Shown here one piece after another: positions 20,691 through 31,186 of a DNA stretch of 33,501 nt (positions within the stretch are counted from its first letter, which is position 1; every line of letters starts with the position of its first letter). Made by a program: the position numbers and the translations under genes. The notes below the pieces were generated by a model. It ran no database searches and had not been told where the DNA came from. It saw only the letters and a list, made by a program, of their open reading frames with translations. This DNA is from Purshia tridentata (Eukaryota; Streptophyta; Magnoliopsida; Rosales; Rosaceae), in NCBI GenBank assembly GCA_003254885.1, contig QANT01002590.1, positions 1-33,501 of the forward strand, given 5' to 3'.

Positions 20691-23374
20691 ATGGACTCCT
20701 GCAGGCTTCGAACAATGTTGTTGCTTGCTTTCTTCTATCCCGCGTTGGTTGAGTCCTTGGTTCGGCACTATAAGTTTAGTGTAAGTACATAGATTTATGT
20801 TCTATATATATATATTGAGCGCTCCTTTAATCACATTTGGAAAGAAAAGATTTGAAAGCATTTGATGGGTTTTGACTTTGAGTGATGACTAAAACTCTAC
20901 ATTGTTCAACAAATTATTGAGAAACCATGAACAGCGTACAACTTATAAGTGTGACAATGGCTGAAAATGTGCAGGTGGTCTTGAAGAATACAACAAAGCT
21001 TTGTTCAAGTAAGCCCATCATCACCATAAACGGGAAGTTCCCTGGACCAACTCTGTATGCAAGGGAAGATGACACCGTAGTCGTAAGAGTCACCAACCAT
21101 GTAAATCACAATGTCACAATTCACTGGTAAGAAACATAAGCAGCATATCAAGTAGTAGAATATTAATTATAACTCGATTGGTCACATTTAAAGATTATCC
21201 TAAGAAGTGATCGTGTTTTTATGATGACAGGCATGGGGTGAAGCAACTTCGTACATGTTGGTCTGATGGGCCAGCCTACATCACACAATGCCCAATACAG
21301 CCTGGGCAAGATTATATCTACAATTTCACAATTACAGGCCAAAGGGGCACACTTCTTTGGCATGCACATATCTCTTGGCTAAGGGCCACTATACATGGTG
21401 CTATTGTCATCTTGCCTAAGCGAGGCATTCCTTACCCTTTTCCCAAACCTGATAAGGAAAGAATCATCATTTTGTGTAAGTCCATGATTTTTAACTAATT
21501 AAAATCATTGAAATCAAGCTGTGCTATTGTAATATTGTAGCTTACTAATTTGTTTTTATTCTTTAAAATTGTAGCTGAATGGTGGAAAGCAGATGTTGAA
21601 GCTGTGGTCAATCAGTCCACACAGTCTGGCCTGCCACCAAATGTCTCGGATGCACACACAATTAACGGCCAAGCAGGACCTACTCCTGGTTGCTCTTCTC
21701 AGGGTACTAAAAACGTGGGGTACACCTAATTTTGTAATTAATGTTTGCCATTATACAAGTATCATGAGAATGACAATGTTCTCTTGATTGTTATATGTGA
21801 CATTCCTCTAATAACATGAAAGTAACATTCTTATTTAGAAAATGTTACATGTATCATATTTTGATACCATCTTGTATATTATCCCTCTAATAAAGATAGG
21901 ACCTACAAATACAAATAGATCACACCTTTATTAGAGATGGTACTAAAATATAGTACGCCTAACATTACCCCTCATATTTATATGATATAATCCACATGCA
22001 TGTTATGAGAAAAATTTCATATATATATAACTGTCACATACAAAATTATATTATCAGACATACTACAGATAAGATGAACTCTTTTAATCAATAGTACCAA
22101 ATTTCCAATTTAACAATATAGTAGTCACATGTGATTAATCTGCCAAATGTTTAAGTTTTTGTTGCCCCTGAAGTGAAGTGACTTTGAAGTATGTAATGGT
22201 TTTGTCTTTGTACTGTGCAGGGGGTTTCACTTTACATGTTGAAAGTGGCAAGACCTATTTGCTCCGTATCATAAACGCAGCACTGAATGATGACTTGTTC
22301 TTCAAAATTGCTGGCCACAATCTAACCGTTGTTGAAACCGATGCCTCCTACACCAAGCCCTTCCAAACTGACACAATATTCATCAGTCCAGGCCAAACCA
22401 CAAATGCAATCTTAAAAGCAAACCAGGGGATTGGCAAGTACTTAATAGTAGTCTCTCCTTTCATGGATGCCCCAATTGGCTTTGACAACTTCACTGCATT
22501 TGCCACATTGCGCTACAAAGACACCCCTCAAAACCCCACTGCTTTCTTAACCAGCATTCCTCCTCAAAATGCAACCCCAATAACAAACACTTTCATTGAC
22601 TCCCTTAGAAGCCTTAATTCACACCAATACCCTGCAAATGTCCCATTAAGCATAGACCATTCTCTTCTTTTCACCATTGGAGTTGGTGTTAATCCATGTG
22701 TTTCATGTGTCAATGGGAGCATGCTAGTAGCTGCTATTAACAATGTTAGCTTTGTGATGCCAACTATTTCTCTCCTTCAAGCATATTACTATGGCATAAA
22801 GGGAGTGTACACACTTGATTTTCCAGCAAACCCACCAATCCCTTTTAATTATACTGGGAATTCTCCTTCTAACATCCAGACCACAAATGGGACAAGGCTG
22901 TACAGGCTGGGGTATAATTCAACGGTTCAGATTGTGTTACAGGGCACTGCTGTCACAGCACCAGAGAGCCATCCATCCCATCTGCATGGATTCAATTTCT
23001 TTGTGGTTGGGAAAGGAGTAGGTAATTTTGACCCAAACAAGGACCCAAAAACATTTAATCTTGTTGACCCTGTTGAGAGGAACACAATATCAGTACCAAC
23101 TGGTGGGTGGACTGCAATCAGATTCAGGGCAGATAACCCAGGTAATAATCTACAGCAACATAAAATAATTTCGGTTTATCAAGTTAATTTATATCTTAAT
23201 GCTATGCTTCAATGAGCAATTTGTTGTTTTTTGGTGTATGTAGGCATTTGGTTTTTTCATTGTCATCTAGAAGTGCACACAACCTGGGGGCTTAAGATGG
23301 CATTCTTAGTGGAAAATGGTAAAGGCCCAAATGAATCTCTGCCACCACCTCCCACTGACCTTCCAACTTGCTAG
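20691..23374 (+). CDS. Laccase (multicopper oxidase), secreted
   Basis: Six exons join in frame: 20691-20780, 20975-21126, 21231-21475, 21575-21703, 22221-23141 and 23244-23374, giving 555 aa. A signal peptide (about 1-22, [15 protein letters not shown]) directs it to the apoplast, where laccases oxidise monolignols or other phenolics with O2. All copper ligands are present: HWHG (His80, His82), WHAH (His125, His127), HPSHLHG (His456, His459, His461) and HCHLEVH (His518, Cys519, His520, His524). Leu529 sits at the axial T1 position, typical of high-potential enzymes. Many N-x-S/T sites are present. The usual LRTGW reads LRTCW, adding Cys90. An in-frame ATG lies 25 codons upstream (20616), but only the 20691 start puts the signal peptide at the N-terminus. 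A miR397-like site is at 22270-22290. The paralogue cannot be named with confidence. Confidence 0.93.
21841..21966. mobile_element. Small MITE-like inverted-repeat element in laccase intron 4
   Basis: The left end AATGTTACATGTATCATATT and the reverse complement of the right end, AATGTTAGGCGTACTATATT, match at most positions, and the match continues through a TTTTGATACCATCT / TTTTAGTACCATCT stretch. Inner TCTAATAAAG and CTTTATTAGA also pair. The element is about 126 bp with no coding capacity. No clear target-site duplication was found, so the exact ends are uncertain. Confidence 0.5.
22270..22290 (+). promoter_or_regulatory. Probable miR397 target site in laccase exon 5
   Basis: The 21 bases coding around INAALND match the complement of plant miR397a, as I recall that miRNA, at 18 of 21 positions. 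Mismatches face miRNA positions 6, 12 and 18; positions 10 and 11, where slicing occurs, are paired. miR397 targeting of laccases at exactly this conserved site is established in plants. Confidence 0.6.
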
Positions 23375-23743
23375 AGTTTCCAATCCGATCGGCTGTAAAA
23401 TCTATGCTTGAGACTCTAGACATCAGAAGAGTGTGCATGGTTGAATATAAATTGAAATGAGAAGCACAAAACAGTGAAAAGGTTTGCTGACAATAAGAAC
23501 CAATAGAGAAGAACTGGATGGTTCATTTGAGTAGGAAATACTAAATAGAAACAGCTGCTCAAAAAGAAAGTGAATAAAATAGGGTAAACTAGAACTAGTT
23601 GTGCTGTACAATTTGAATTTCTGGCCCTTTGTCCTTTTTGGGTTGAAAGCAGTAGAATCATTGTTTTTGACATACTTCTTTTCTGTTGAAGAAAGTAGAA
23701 AAATTATGGAAAAAAGTTGAAAATTGAAAAGAATTGTAGTGTA

Positions 23744-23796
23744 ATTGCTTGTTTCTGCTTTTTTTTTTTTTTGGCCAAGATTGCTTGTATCTGCTT
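23744..23796 (-). mobile_element. Ultrashort poly(A) insertion with 17-bp direct repeats
   Basis: ATTGCTTGTTTCTGCTT (23744-23760) and ATTGCTTGTATCTGCTT (23780-23796) differ at one base and flank 19 nt: twelve T then GGCCAAG. On the minus strand the insert reads CTTGGCC followed by twelve A. It has the same build as the inserts at 1357-1372 and 14389-14405. Confidence 0.55.
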
Positions 23797-23847
23797 AATC
23801 CAAACAAACTGTTTTCTTTTCAAAACGGGTTATTCTTTAAAAATACG

Positions 23848-23852
23848 AAAAA
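23848..23852 (-). terminator. Pol III terminator of tRNA-Arg
   Basis: Five A on the plus strand give TTTTT on the minus strand, 8 to 12 bases past the tRNA 3' end at 23860. This is the standard RNA polymerase III stop signal. Confidence 0.7.
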
Positions 23853-23859
23853 GAAGTAC

Positions 23860-23931
23860 GCGCCAGATAGGGGTCGAACCTATGACCTTCTGCTTAGGAA
23901 ACAGACGCTCTATCCACTGAGCTACAGGCGC
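23860..23931 (-). tRNA. tRNA-Arg (anticodon CCT)
   Basis: The minus strand folds into a 72-nt cloverleaf. The acceptor stem GCGCCTG pairs with CTGGCGC except for one T-T mismatch at the sixth pair. The D arm is GCTC...GAGC, the anticodon stem TCTGT/GCAGA with loop TTCCTAA, variable loop AGGTC, and the T arm ATAGG-TTCGACC-CCTAT. The loop gives anticodon CCT, decoding AGG. Internal promoters are intact: A box TAGCTCAGTGG and B box GGTTCGACC. A CAA motif lies just upstream (AATAACAAG), typical of plant tRNA transcription starts. No intron is present. Confidence 0.95.
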
Positions 23932-24664
23932 TTGTTATTCGTAGTTATCATTGGTAAATTATTCGTACAAAAGACAAAGTAAGTTAGAAAAAGGGCAAAA
24001 CTAAAATAAGCATAAAAATTGGTCTTGTATATTACTTCCAAGGCAATAAACATCTCAATGTAAATAAGGAGGAATTCTCTTTTAAGTATAAAAAATGTAA
24101 ATAGTTGAATAAAAAATTTTAATAAATGATTTTGCAATTGATTAACTCCACATTTTATACGTTGACCTCTTAATAAAGAATTTTTCAATTTTTCAAAAGA
24201 TTGTTAATTATATTTTTTCCCCCGTAAAATACTTTTGCTCTCCTTATTTCTTTGTAATTTAGACCTAAACTCTCTCTAAGTGCGGTTATTATTTATTTAA
24301 TTAATTAATAAACTGCATGAATATGAACACATAAATACCAACAAAGTCGGCCTTGAAGTTAGGTGAAGGATGCAACCGTCTCGGATTTTTAAAAAGTTGA
24401 GGATCCCAAATGGTTTAGACCTCTTGTACACTTACCCTTACATATTATGTTCAACTCAATAATGTACATAAATCATTACTGATTTCATTTTTATGATTTA
24501 TTTTGAAAATCTTTTTAAAATAGTTCATACTCACTCCTATTGATAAAACTTAAAAACCCCAATAAAACACATAGGAGATATATATATATAAGAATTTTTC
24601 ATTATAGAATAAATGTAGAATTCCTCATGAGACCCACTGTTATATAGTTTATATATATATATAT
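23932..24664. other. AT-rich intergenic DNA left of the MITE
   Basis: No gene recognised. TA-dinucleotide runs occur around 24574-24592 and 24650-24664. The stretch around 24590-24640 (TGTAGAATTCCTCATGAGAC) loosely resembles the adjacent MITE arm and may be a fragment of a related element. Confidence 0.4.
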
Positions 24665-25066
24665 CAGCAAGACTCTATTGTAGAATTCTTACAAATTTTT
24701 AATTTGTGGGATCCCCCTTGTTGGGGCCCACACGAATTGTTTTGTATCGATCCGAACTGTTAATTTTTTTATCTCCATTGATATATCATCCTTGCAAAAA
24801 ATTAGCCAAATCAGACACTATTTACCTATTTAACTTTGACAAAACAAATGGACAAACCAAATATTTTTTATGAAACTGTTTACTTATTTGGTCAAAGTTA
24901 AATAGGCAAATGGTTTCCGATTTAGCTAATTTTTTGCAAGGATGATCTATTAATGGAAATTAAAAAAATGAATGGTTCGGATCGATACAAAACAACTCGT
25001 GTAAGCCCCACAAGGGAGATTCCACAAACTAAAAGTTTGTGAAAATCTCACAATGGAACCTTGTTG
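24665..25066. mobile_element. 402-bp MITE with long inverted arms, inserted in an (AT)n tract
   Basis: The left end CAGCAAGACTCTATTGTAGA matches the reverse complement of the right end, CAACAAGGTTCCATTGTGAG. The similarity continues through arms of about 175 bases each (to about 24840 and from about 24893), including the shared blocks TTGTTTTGTATCGATCCGAA and GCAAAAAATTAGC. The central loop of about 50 bases is itself partly self-complementary. The element lies between TATATATA runs, so the target duplication is hidden in, or is, TA/AT repeats. It has no coding capacity and would depend on a transposase elsewhere. The superfamily cannot be assigned from the ends alone. Confidence 0.85.
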
Positions 25067-25385
25067 ATATATATATATTTTTGTCTGCCTTGGTATAAAT
25101 ATAAAAGCTATAATTTGTCAAAAAAAAACCATTAAAGAGAGAGTAAACATTCAATATTTATTTTACTTTTTATTCTTTCTGGGTAAGGGAAAATTCTCTA
25201 GAATAAAAGGAACCTGTGATTAGTCATATTGCCACGGTCCACTCCCAATTTGCCACGTATCACGCATCCTTTCTCTCTGTGAACTCGTCCACAGCCACCA
25301 CCATAGAACATTACTGAAGTGGTTCTGATTCATCTCGTTGATTCTCATATTGGCCCTCTCTTTTTTCTAATCTATATGTACATCT

Positions 25386-25393
25386 TATATATA
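25386..25393 (+). promoter_or_regulatory. TATA box of the DIVARICATA-like MYB gene
   Basis: TATATATA is followed about 25-35 bases later by a pyrimidine-rich stretch that runs on as a long leader to the ATG at 26029. Place and composition support a core promoter. Confidence 0.45.
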
Positions 25394-25858
25394 CATTTAT
25401 CTTTTCTCTTACTTCTCTTCAAAGAAACGAAGCAACTAATTTTTTCTTTTTTCCCGCTTTTCTCAGTGTTGATTCTTTAGAATCTCGCTTTTTCTCAACT
25501 GGTTCTTCGCTTTGTCCTCCTCCTCCTCGACCCTCTTGCACCTGGGTCCTTCATATATTACTCTCTTTTTTGGTAATTCTCTAAAATTTCACTTTTTGGG
25601 CTGAGAGTTGCTATAAAGACCTCATCTTTAAGCTTATTTTCGTTGAAAGCCTCCACTTCTTTGATACAAATTCCAAAAAATTTCTCTGGGTTTTGCCCCT
25701 CTTATCTCTTCTAGGATTATACCTAAGGAACCAAATCAGATCTCTCAGGTTTTTCCAAGATTCTCTTCGATTCCCAAAAGTGGGTCTTTTTAAGATTCTT
25801 TAGTTTATGCTATAAAGAAAAGGAGATTCTTGATTCCCAGTAAAAGATTCTAAATTCA

Positions 25859-25999
25859 ATGCCTTTTTAAGCCATTGTATGACTTCAGTCTCTCTGCCTT
25901 TGCTCGGTGTTTCTGACTCTCCCTGCTTTATATTGCTTACTCTCATCATTTCTAGGACTTGAAGCTTACTTCAATAACTTGGAGATGATGAATATGTAA
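25859..25999 (+). promoter_or_regulatory. Three upstream ORFs in the MYB leader
   Basis: Short frames lie at 25859-25870 (three codons plus stop), 25879-25962 (27 codons plus stop) and 25985-25999 (four codons plus stop, starting ATGATG). All end before the main ATG at 26029. If the leader is contiguous here they should reduce translation of the MYB protein. Confidence 0.5.
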
Positions 26000-26028
26000 G
26001 CAGTTATTGCATATTAGGACTAGTAAGC

Positions 26029-27470
26029 ATGGAAACTTTGTACCCAGCTTCATTTATGGCTGACTCTAACTGGTTCATCCAAGAGAGCCAGAACTCAGAA
26101 TGGACTAAAGAAGAGAACAAGAAGTTTGAGAGTGCTCTTGCAATCTATGATGAGAAAACGCCGGACCGGTGGCTAAAGGTGGCAGAAATGATACCGGGGA
26201 AGACGGTTTTCGATGTGATCAAGCAGTACAAGGACCTGGAAGAAGATGTCAGTGAAATAGAAGCTGGCCGGTTCCCAATTCCAGGGTACCTTACATCTTC
26301 TTTCACATTGGAGTTGGTGGATGATCGAGATTTCGATGCTAATAGAAAGAGGTCTTCTACAGTTCGAGGTTCTGAGCAGGAAAGGAAGAAGGGAATTCCA
26401 TGGACAGAAGATGAGCACAGGTGACTTCCCTATATTATATGGAATATTTTAAATCCATTTTCTACTTCTAATGGTTAGACTATTTTCAATATTTTGATAT
26501 CTGATAAATAGAACATGTCTTGAATTCCAGTAAGGAGAAAAATGATAGCTACGAGAAATGATGTTATTAGATACAGCTTGTATGTTTAATTATGATGCAT
26601 ATAAAAAACTTAATTCAATTTAAAGAAATCATTTATGCAAGATCTATTTGAATTGATCATTTCATTTGCTTTCTTTTGTGAATACAAACAGATGAAAATA
26701 TGTGTATGAAACTTTTTTTTCTTGTAATTTCCAACTAGTTTGTTCTGAACCTATGGAATTTTCCACCATTCTGCATTGGTATTGTAGATATAGTTCAAAA
26801 TTGACTGGTAATTGTTATTATTTCAATCTAGACAAGTCATGCATGCAAATCTTCAAAGCAAACTTAATTTTTAAGTATGTTTGGTGGAGTAAATTAATTG
26901 TAAAATAAAAGCTGAAGTAACTAGCATGTTAGTCACATACTGAGTGTATAGCATACAGTTTGATCTCTATGTCTGGTAATGACTTGTAGGCGGTTTCTGA
27001 TGGGACTTCTAAAATATGGGAAGGGGGACTGGAGAAATATCTCCCGGAATTACGTTATCTCTAAAACTCCCACACAAGTAGCAAGCCATGCTCAGAAATA
27101 CTTCATGAGGCAAGTTTCTGGAGGGAAAGATAAAAGGAGACCGAGCATCCACGACATAACAACTGTCAACCTCACAAGTACAACTCCATCAGAAAATAAT
27201 AAGCTTCCTTTAGACCAGTCTCCACCAGAGCAGAAGTTCAGTGAATCACCAAGAGTAGTACTTGACTGGGATATGCCTAATGATGGAGGAACAATGGTTT
27301 TCGGCCCAACTCATGGCAATCTTTTTGAGTCATCTCCATATGATGTAGCTCCAGATGACCTTAAGATACAGTGGCAAAAATTATGCACTAGTGCTCATTA
27401 TGCTGCTCATGCCAAACCCCGAAATTCAATATATCTAATGCAGTCCTCAAGACATCAGATACATGGATAA
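26029..27470 (+). CDS. DIVARICATA-like MYB-related transcription factor
   Basis: Exons 26029-26420 and 26990-27470 join to 290 aa. A SANT/MYB-like repeat lies at about residues 23-75 ([18 protein letters not shown] to VIKQYKDL). The second, DNA-binding MYB repeat at about 124-172 starts [15 protein letters not shown] and ends in SHAQKYF (163-169), the signature of the plant I-box-binding / DIVARICATA group. A basic linker (NRKRSS, QERKKG) precedes the second repeat and may serve nuclear import. The intron splits the Arg codon at residue 131, inside the second repeat, the place usual for this family. The C-terminal region is acidic and unstructured by composition. It is probably a nuclear regulator; targets cannot be read from sequence. 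Confidence 0.92.
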
Positions 27471-30400
27471 ACAAGCCTTTTTGTTGTATTCATGGATTGA
27501 ATATCCAAGTAAATAATTTTCTGCATAATTTGAGTGTTGGCCCTTTATCATGGTTGTGTGCCGTTAGCTTAATAAGGATTTGAGTTCGTTAATAGTTCTT
27601 GAACATTACAGAATGATAAATCCCTCAAGTGTAATGTCTGAAGTCTGAACTGTAAATTGAAATGAATAGTAAATTTGCTCTTCCCTTCAGGACTTGAGTT
27701 TGTCTAAATCCCCAGGATGGTTTAGCTGCGAAAGCATTACACAATAAGTGCAGTTGAGTTGTGAATTAAACATGTATGCAACAGTTAGGTAAGCTGCTTA
27801 AAGTTTGAGGACAAATGTTTCAGAAAGCTGCGAGAAACTTCGGAGTCTCAGACACACACACACACAATATTATACTATATATTTCAGGTTGGCAGGGACA
27901 TGATTTTACCTTATATAATTTCTCTGTTTTATTAATTTTCCAAGCCTACCTTGCTCTTCATTTAGATTGTAGGCTGTACATGTTTATGATTTGAGGACAG
28001 AATCCAAAACTTCTGCATCACCAGATCAACCATAGACCAAGAATAAAGTTATAAAGATACTGATGACAGTTAATGAATTTTTTGCAGTTTCCAAGTGCGT
28101 GGTCTTATTACACTCTGTGGATTTGCACTTGGAGTGGCTCAGGTTTGGTCTGACCACTCTATGGTTTCACACGTGGAATGGTTTTGTGACCACTTCAGAA
28201 AATCAGCCATGTCATTGGGTGATGTGGCTTAACAAGCTGACTCACTTGGCACTCTTTTGGAAATTCCACAGTATCTAATATATTGCTTTACCTTTTCTCC
28301 TAAAAAAACTTTCCGCCATTATTTGCTTTATATATGCCTCCAATATGGCCAAATTGACCAAGTGATGGCATCCACTAGCAGATGCTGAGTTTGCATTCCA
28401 CTTAATAAGCATCCCCAGCTTCATTCCATCGTAGGATATAGAATGATCCACGTAAGAAATGCCACTGCATTTTACAATTTTCAAACTATCTTTTCCTCTT
28501 TCACCAATCCAAGTTGGCCTTTACATTGATATTTTTCCTGTTTCATCCAATCCCATTGTTAATGGTGGCTAGACTTTTGCATCAGCATAGTGGAATTTCT
28601 TTTAAGTCTTAAAAAGCATCATGCTTTACTGTGATGTATGTTTATTTCTGAACCCACAAATGGATTTTGCAGACTACAACCCTCTTCATGGAAACTTCAG
28701 AGCCTAGCTTTGAAATTATGCAGAATGAACTGTTGATCTTGGAACATCATAATATTTTATATTGGTTTATCACCAGATGGACTCTAAGATTTTTCCTTTT
28801 GTTTGATCTCACTTTGATACTATGATATCATCAATATCAGTTTTTCATGTAGTTGTTACCAAGCCTCGTACTAGTTGGCTACTTAAAAGGGGCCTCATGA
28901 ATATGGATTTGATGATGATCAGTATCACAGAGGTAGGCAATCCACAAATGACAAATGAAATAAACAAATCATGTTAGTTCATATGGTGTTACTGTGTTTG
29001 TTTTCTTTTAGTTGGTTCTACTCTACCAACCATTGTTGCTACTGGGACTATTGTGAAAAACTTAGTGCGCCTTGTTGTCGCTTTGCACTTTGTAAACCAC
29101 ACACTGAGCATTAAAATTGCCAAAGCAACATGAGCAATATGATTATCCTTATTAACTTTTATTTCTTTCGGTATATGCCATAACCATCAACTTATATTAG
29201 AGAAGTCATCTTTCTGCAAGTTGCATAAAGCAATGCTTTATACTAATTTTGATTAAATCTTTGAGAGGTTAAACCATTCACTTTTGGCCCTTTTTTATCA
29301 AATACTAAAGGGGAAATCATTCTTTTAACAAAATGTTCTGATTATCTCTCTGTTGTTTGTAAGCTTTTAGAGCAACCGTGCATCATGCTTCATGCAGGGG
29401 CTATTTTCATATCAAATCCTTCTGGTGCAGCAACGGTACACTAGGGTCCAATCTCCATGACACCTTCATTGGCCCACATAGATCTTAGGATAATCATCCG
29501 GGAAAAGATTTTTGTTTTCACATATCAGAGAATAGAATTAGGTGACTATGTCGTAGTTAATACTTACAGTTTTGCAATTTGCCAACCTAAGTATCATCTG
29601 TCTATGAAAGTACAGTAGGGTACTATCTATTATCAAAGTTGCTAAAAAATTAAAGTCAAACAAGTCAATATTATCATCTTTTTTGGCCAGGCAAACAAAC
29701 CCATTTAATGGACAAACTGATGCCTCTAGTACACCAACTTGCGTGCTAAGAGGGGCTGTAGTTGGTCTAAAGTGAAGGACCAATAAAATCCAAATGATGC
29801 AAATTATTATTGTTAGAAAGAATGCCTAGTGATCCATTATTGGCATTGGAAAAATCCAAATAGGAAGTATACAGGTAGAATAGAGAGTATATAAAGACAA
29901 GTTCAATTAACACAGGGGGTGATATTAGAACTTGTTCTTCCATTATTAATTGGATTTGACTCGAACAACATTGGAAGTCACCCACTAAGGCCATCTTGTA
30001 GATGGTGACCAGAAGAAGTTGGTTGATGATTTTCTTTTTTCTGGCAAATGAAGTCATGTAATGATCAAAGTATTGATACGTTGACATTTCCGATTTTGAG
30101 TTCTGATTTTTTTATTTTCTTTGTCGCTCTTGAAATTAAATTTTGAAAATTTCTTTGAAAATTTTATTTTTTTGAAGTTTCGAAATATTATTAAATCAAA
30201 CTTGTTGAAATTTTACTAAAAATTTAAATTGTTTTATTTAAATTTTCAACAAAATCAAATTTTTTTAAAGATTTTTATATTTTTAAAACTTGAAATTTCT
30301 TCGAAATTTGAAATTTAATTCTTTACTTTTGACATAATGCATTTTATTCTAATTCCTACCTTGGAGAGTTGTCAACAGCTTAAAGCCACTCCCTAACTGT

Positions 30401-30600
30401 TAGGACAACTTGGATCAAATTGGGTTTGGTAATGGAAAACTAATAGTTTGACAAGAACTTAAACCCAAAACCTTGCCCTTTATGAGTTTCCTAGATTTTC
30501 ATCTTGGAAAAATCTATAATAAAAAATTCATACACCGTACCCAAACAACACATAGTTATCAAGTGCCACAGAGGTTCTGAGGCAAACATCCAGCTTTCCC
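27471..30600. other. Long intergenic region between the MYB gene and COI1
   Basis: No gene, RNA gene or clear transposon was recognised over about 3.1 kb. A short (CA)n run lies near 27853-27868. Open frames such as the one at 28063-28278 lack family similarity. An AT-rich foldback at 30132-30322 is listed separately. The two flanking genes converge, so both 3' UTRs lie at its ends. Confidence 0.5.
30132..30322. repeat. AT-rich imperfect foldback
   Basis: The left end GAAATTAAATTTTGAAAATT resembles the reverse complement of the right end, GAATTAAATTTCAAATTTCG, and an inner pair (TTGTTGAAATTTT and ATTTAAATTTTCAACAA) also folds. The whole is almost pure A and T, so chance pairing contributes. 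It may be a decayed MITE or simple low-complexity DNA. Confidence 0.35.
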
Positions 30601-31186
30601 TTATAGCCCAACCTTGGCCCAGCTAGCCGAAGAACATCTTATTCAGCTGATGCCATTGGAAATCGAGGCTTCCTATGGCTTAAGCCTTTTGGAGCAATCA
30701 GTGACTTGGGTTTCAGACTTGGCGCAAATATCATATCCAAGCAAGCAACTACGGAAGAATCAAATTATGACATGCATAATCACTCTCAAAGTTTTATTCA
30801 AAAACTTGAAACATTCCCTACATTAGGCTCAAAAAACTACAGCAGTTTCCAATAGATTTGACTCAGCAGATCAATCAATACTAGTCTCCACACGGCTGAA
30901 AGCTAAGCTAAACTACCCTGGGAAGAGTCATTATACAGTACATCATTAAAGAGCGCAAGTGCTTTCGGATTACAAAAGGAAACTCAAACTTATTACAGAA
31001 CTAAAGTCTAGAAATAAAATAGAAAATGAAATTTCAAAGTTTGAACTCTCTAACCAAAAAGAAATAAGTTACATGATTTATAAACAAGGCGTGGAAACAA
31101 CAAAAGGACTTGCTTTGAAAATAGGTTGTATATACAGCTCTACGAGTATCTGGAAAATCTGTTTTAATTGAAGGTTGTATAATCAC
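30601..31186. other. 3' flank and probable 3' UTR of COI1
   Basis: The COI1 stop is at 31189-31187 on the minus strand, so its 3' UTR should occupy part of this stretch. A plus-strand open frame at 30614-30826 has no recognised family and is not supported as a gene. Confidence 0.4.

Larger units (their letters stand above)
23375..23859. other. 3' flank of laccase
   Basis: AT-rich 3' UTR and spacer between laccase and the tRNA gene. Open frames here lack family similarity. It contains one tiny poly(A) insertion, listed separately. Confidence 0.45.

Noticed and set aside
28063..28278. Plus-strand 71-aa open frame in the MYB-COI1 interval
   Set aside because: No family similarity, no start or splice context; probably chance.
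29675..29700. TTTTTTGGCCAGG as a fourth tiny poly(A) insertion
   Set aside because: The motif fits, but no direct repeat flanks it immediately; a nearby repeat CAAACAA is not in the expected place.
30614..30826. Plus-strand 70-aa open frame near the COI1 3' end
   Set aside because: No recognised domain and it lies antisense to probable COI1 3' UTR.
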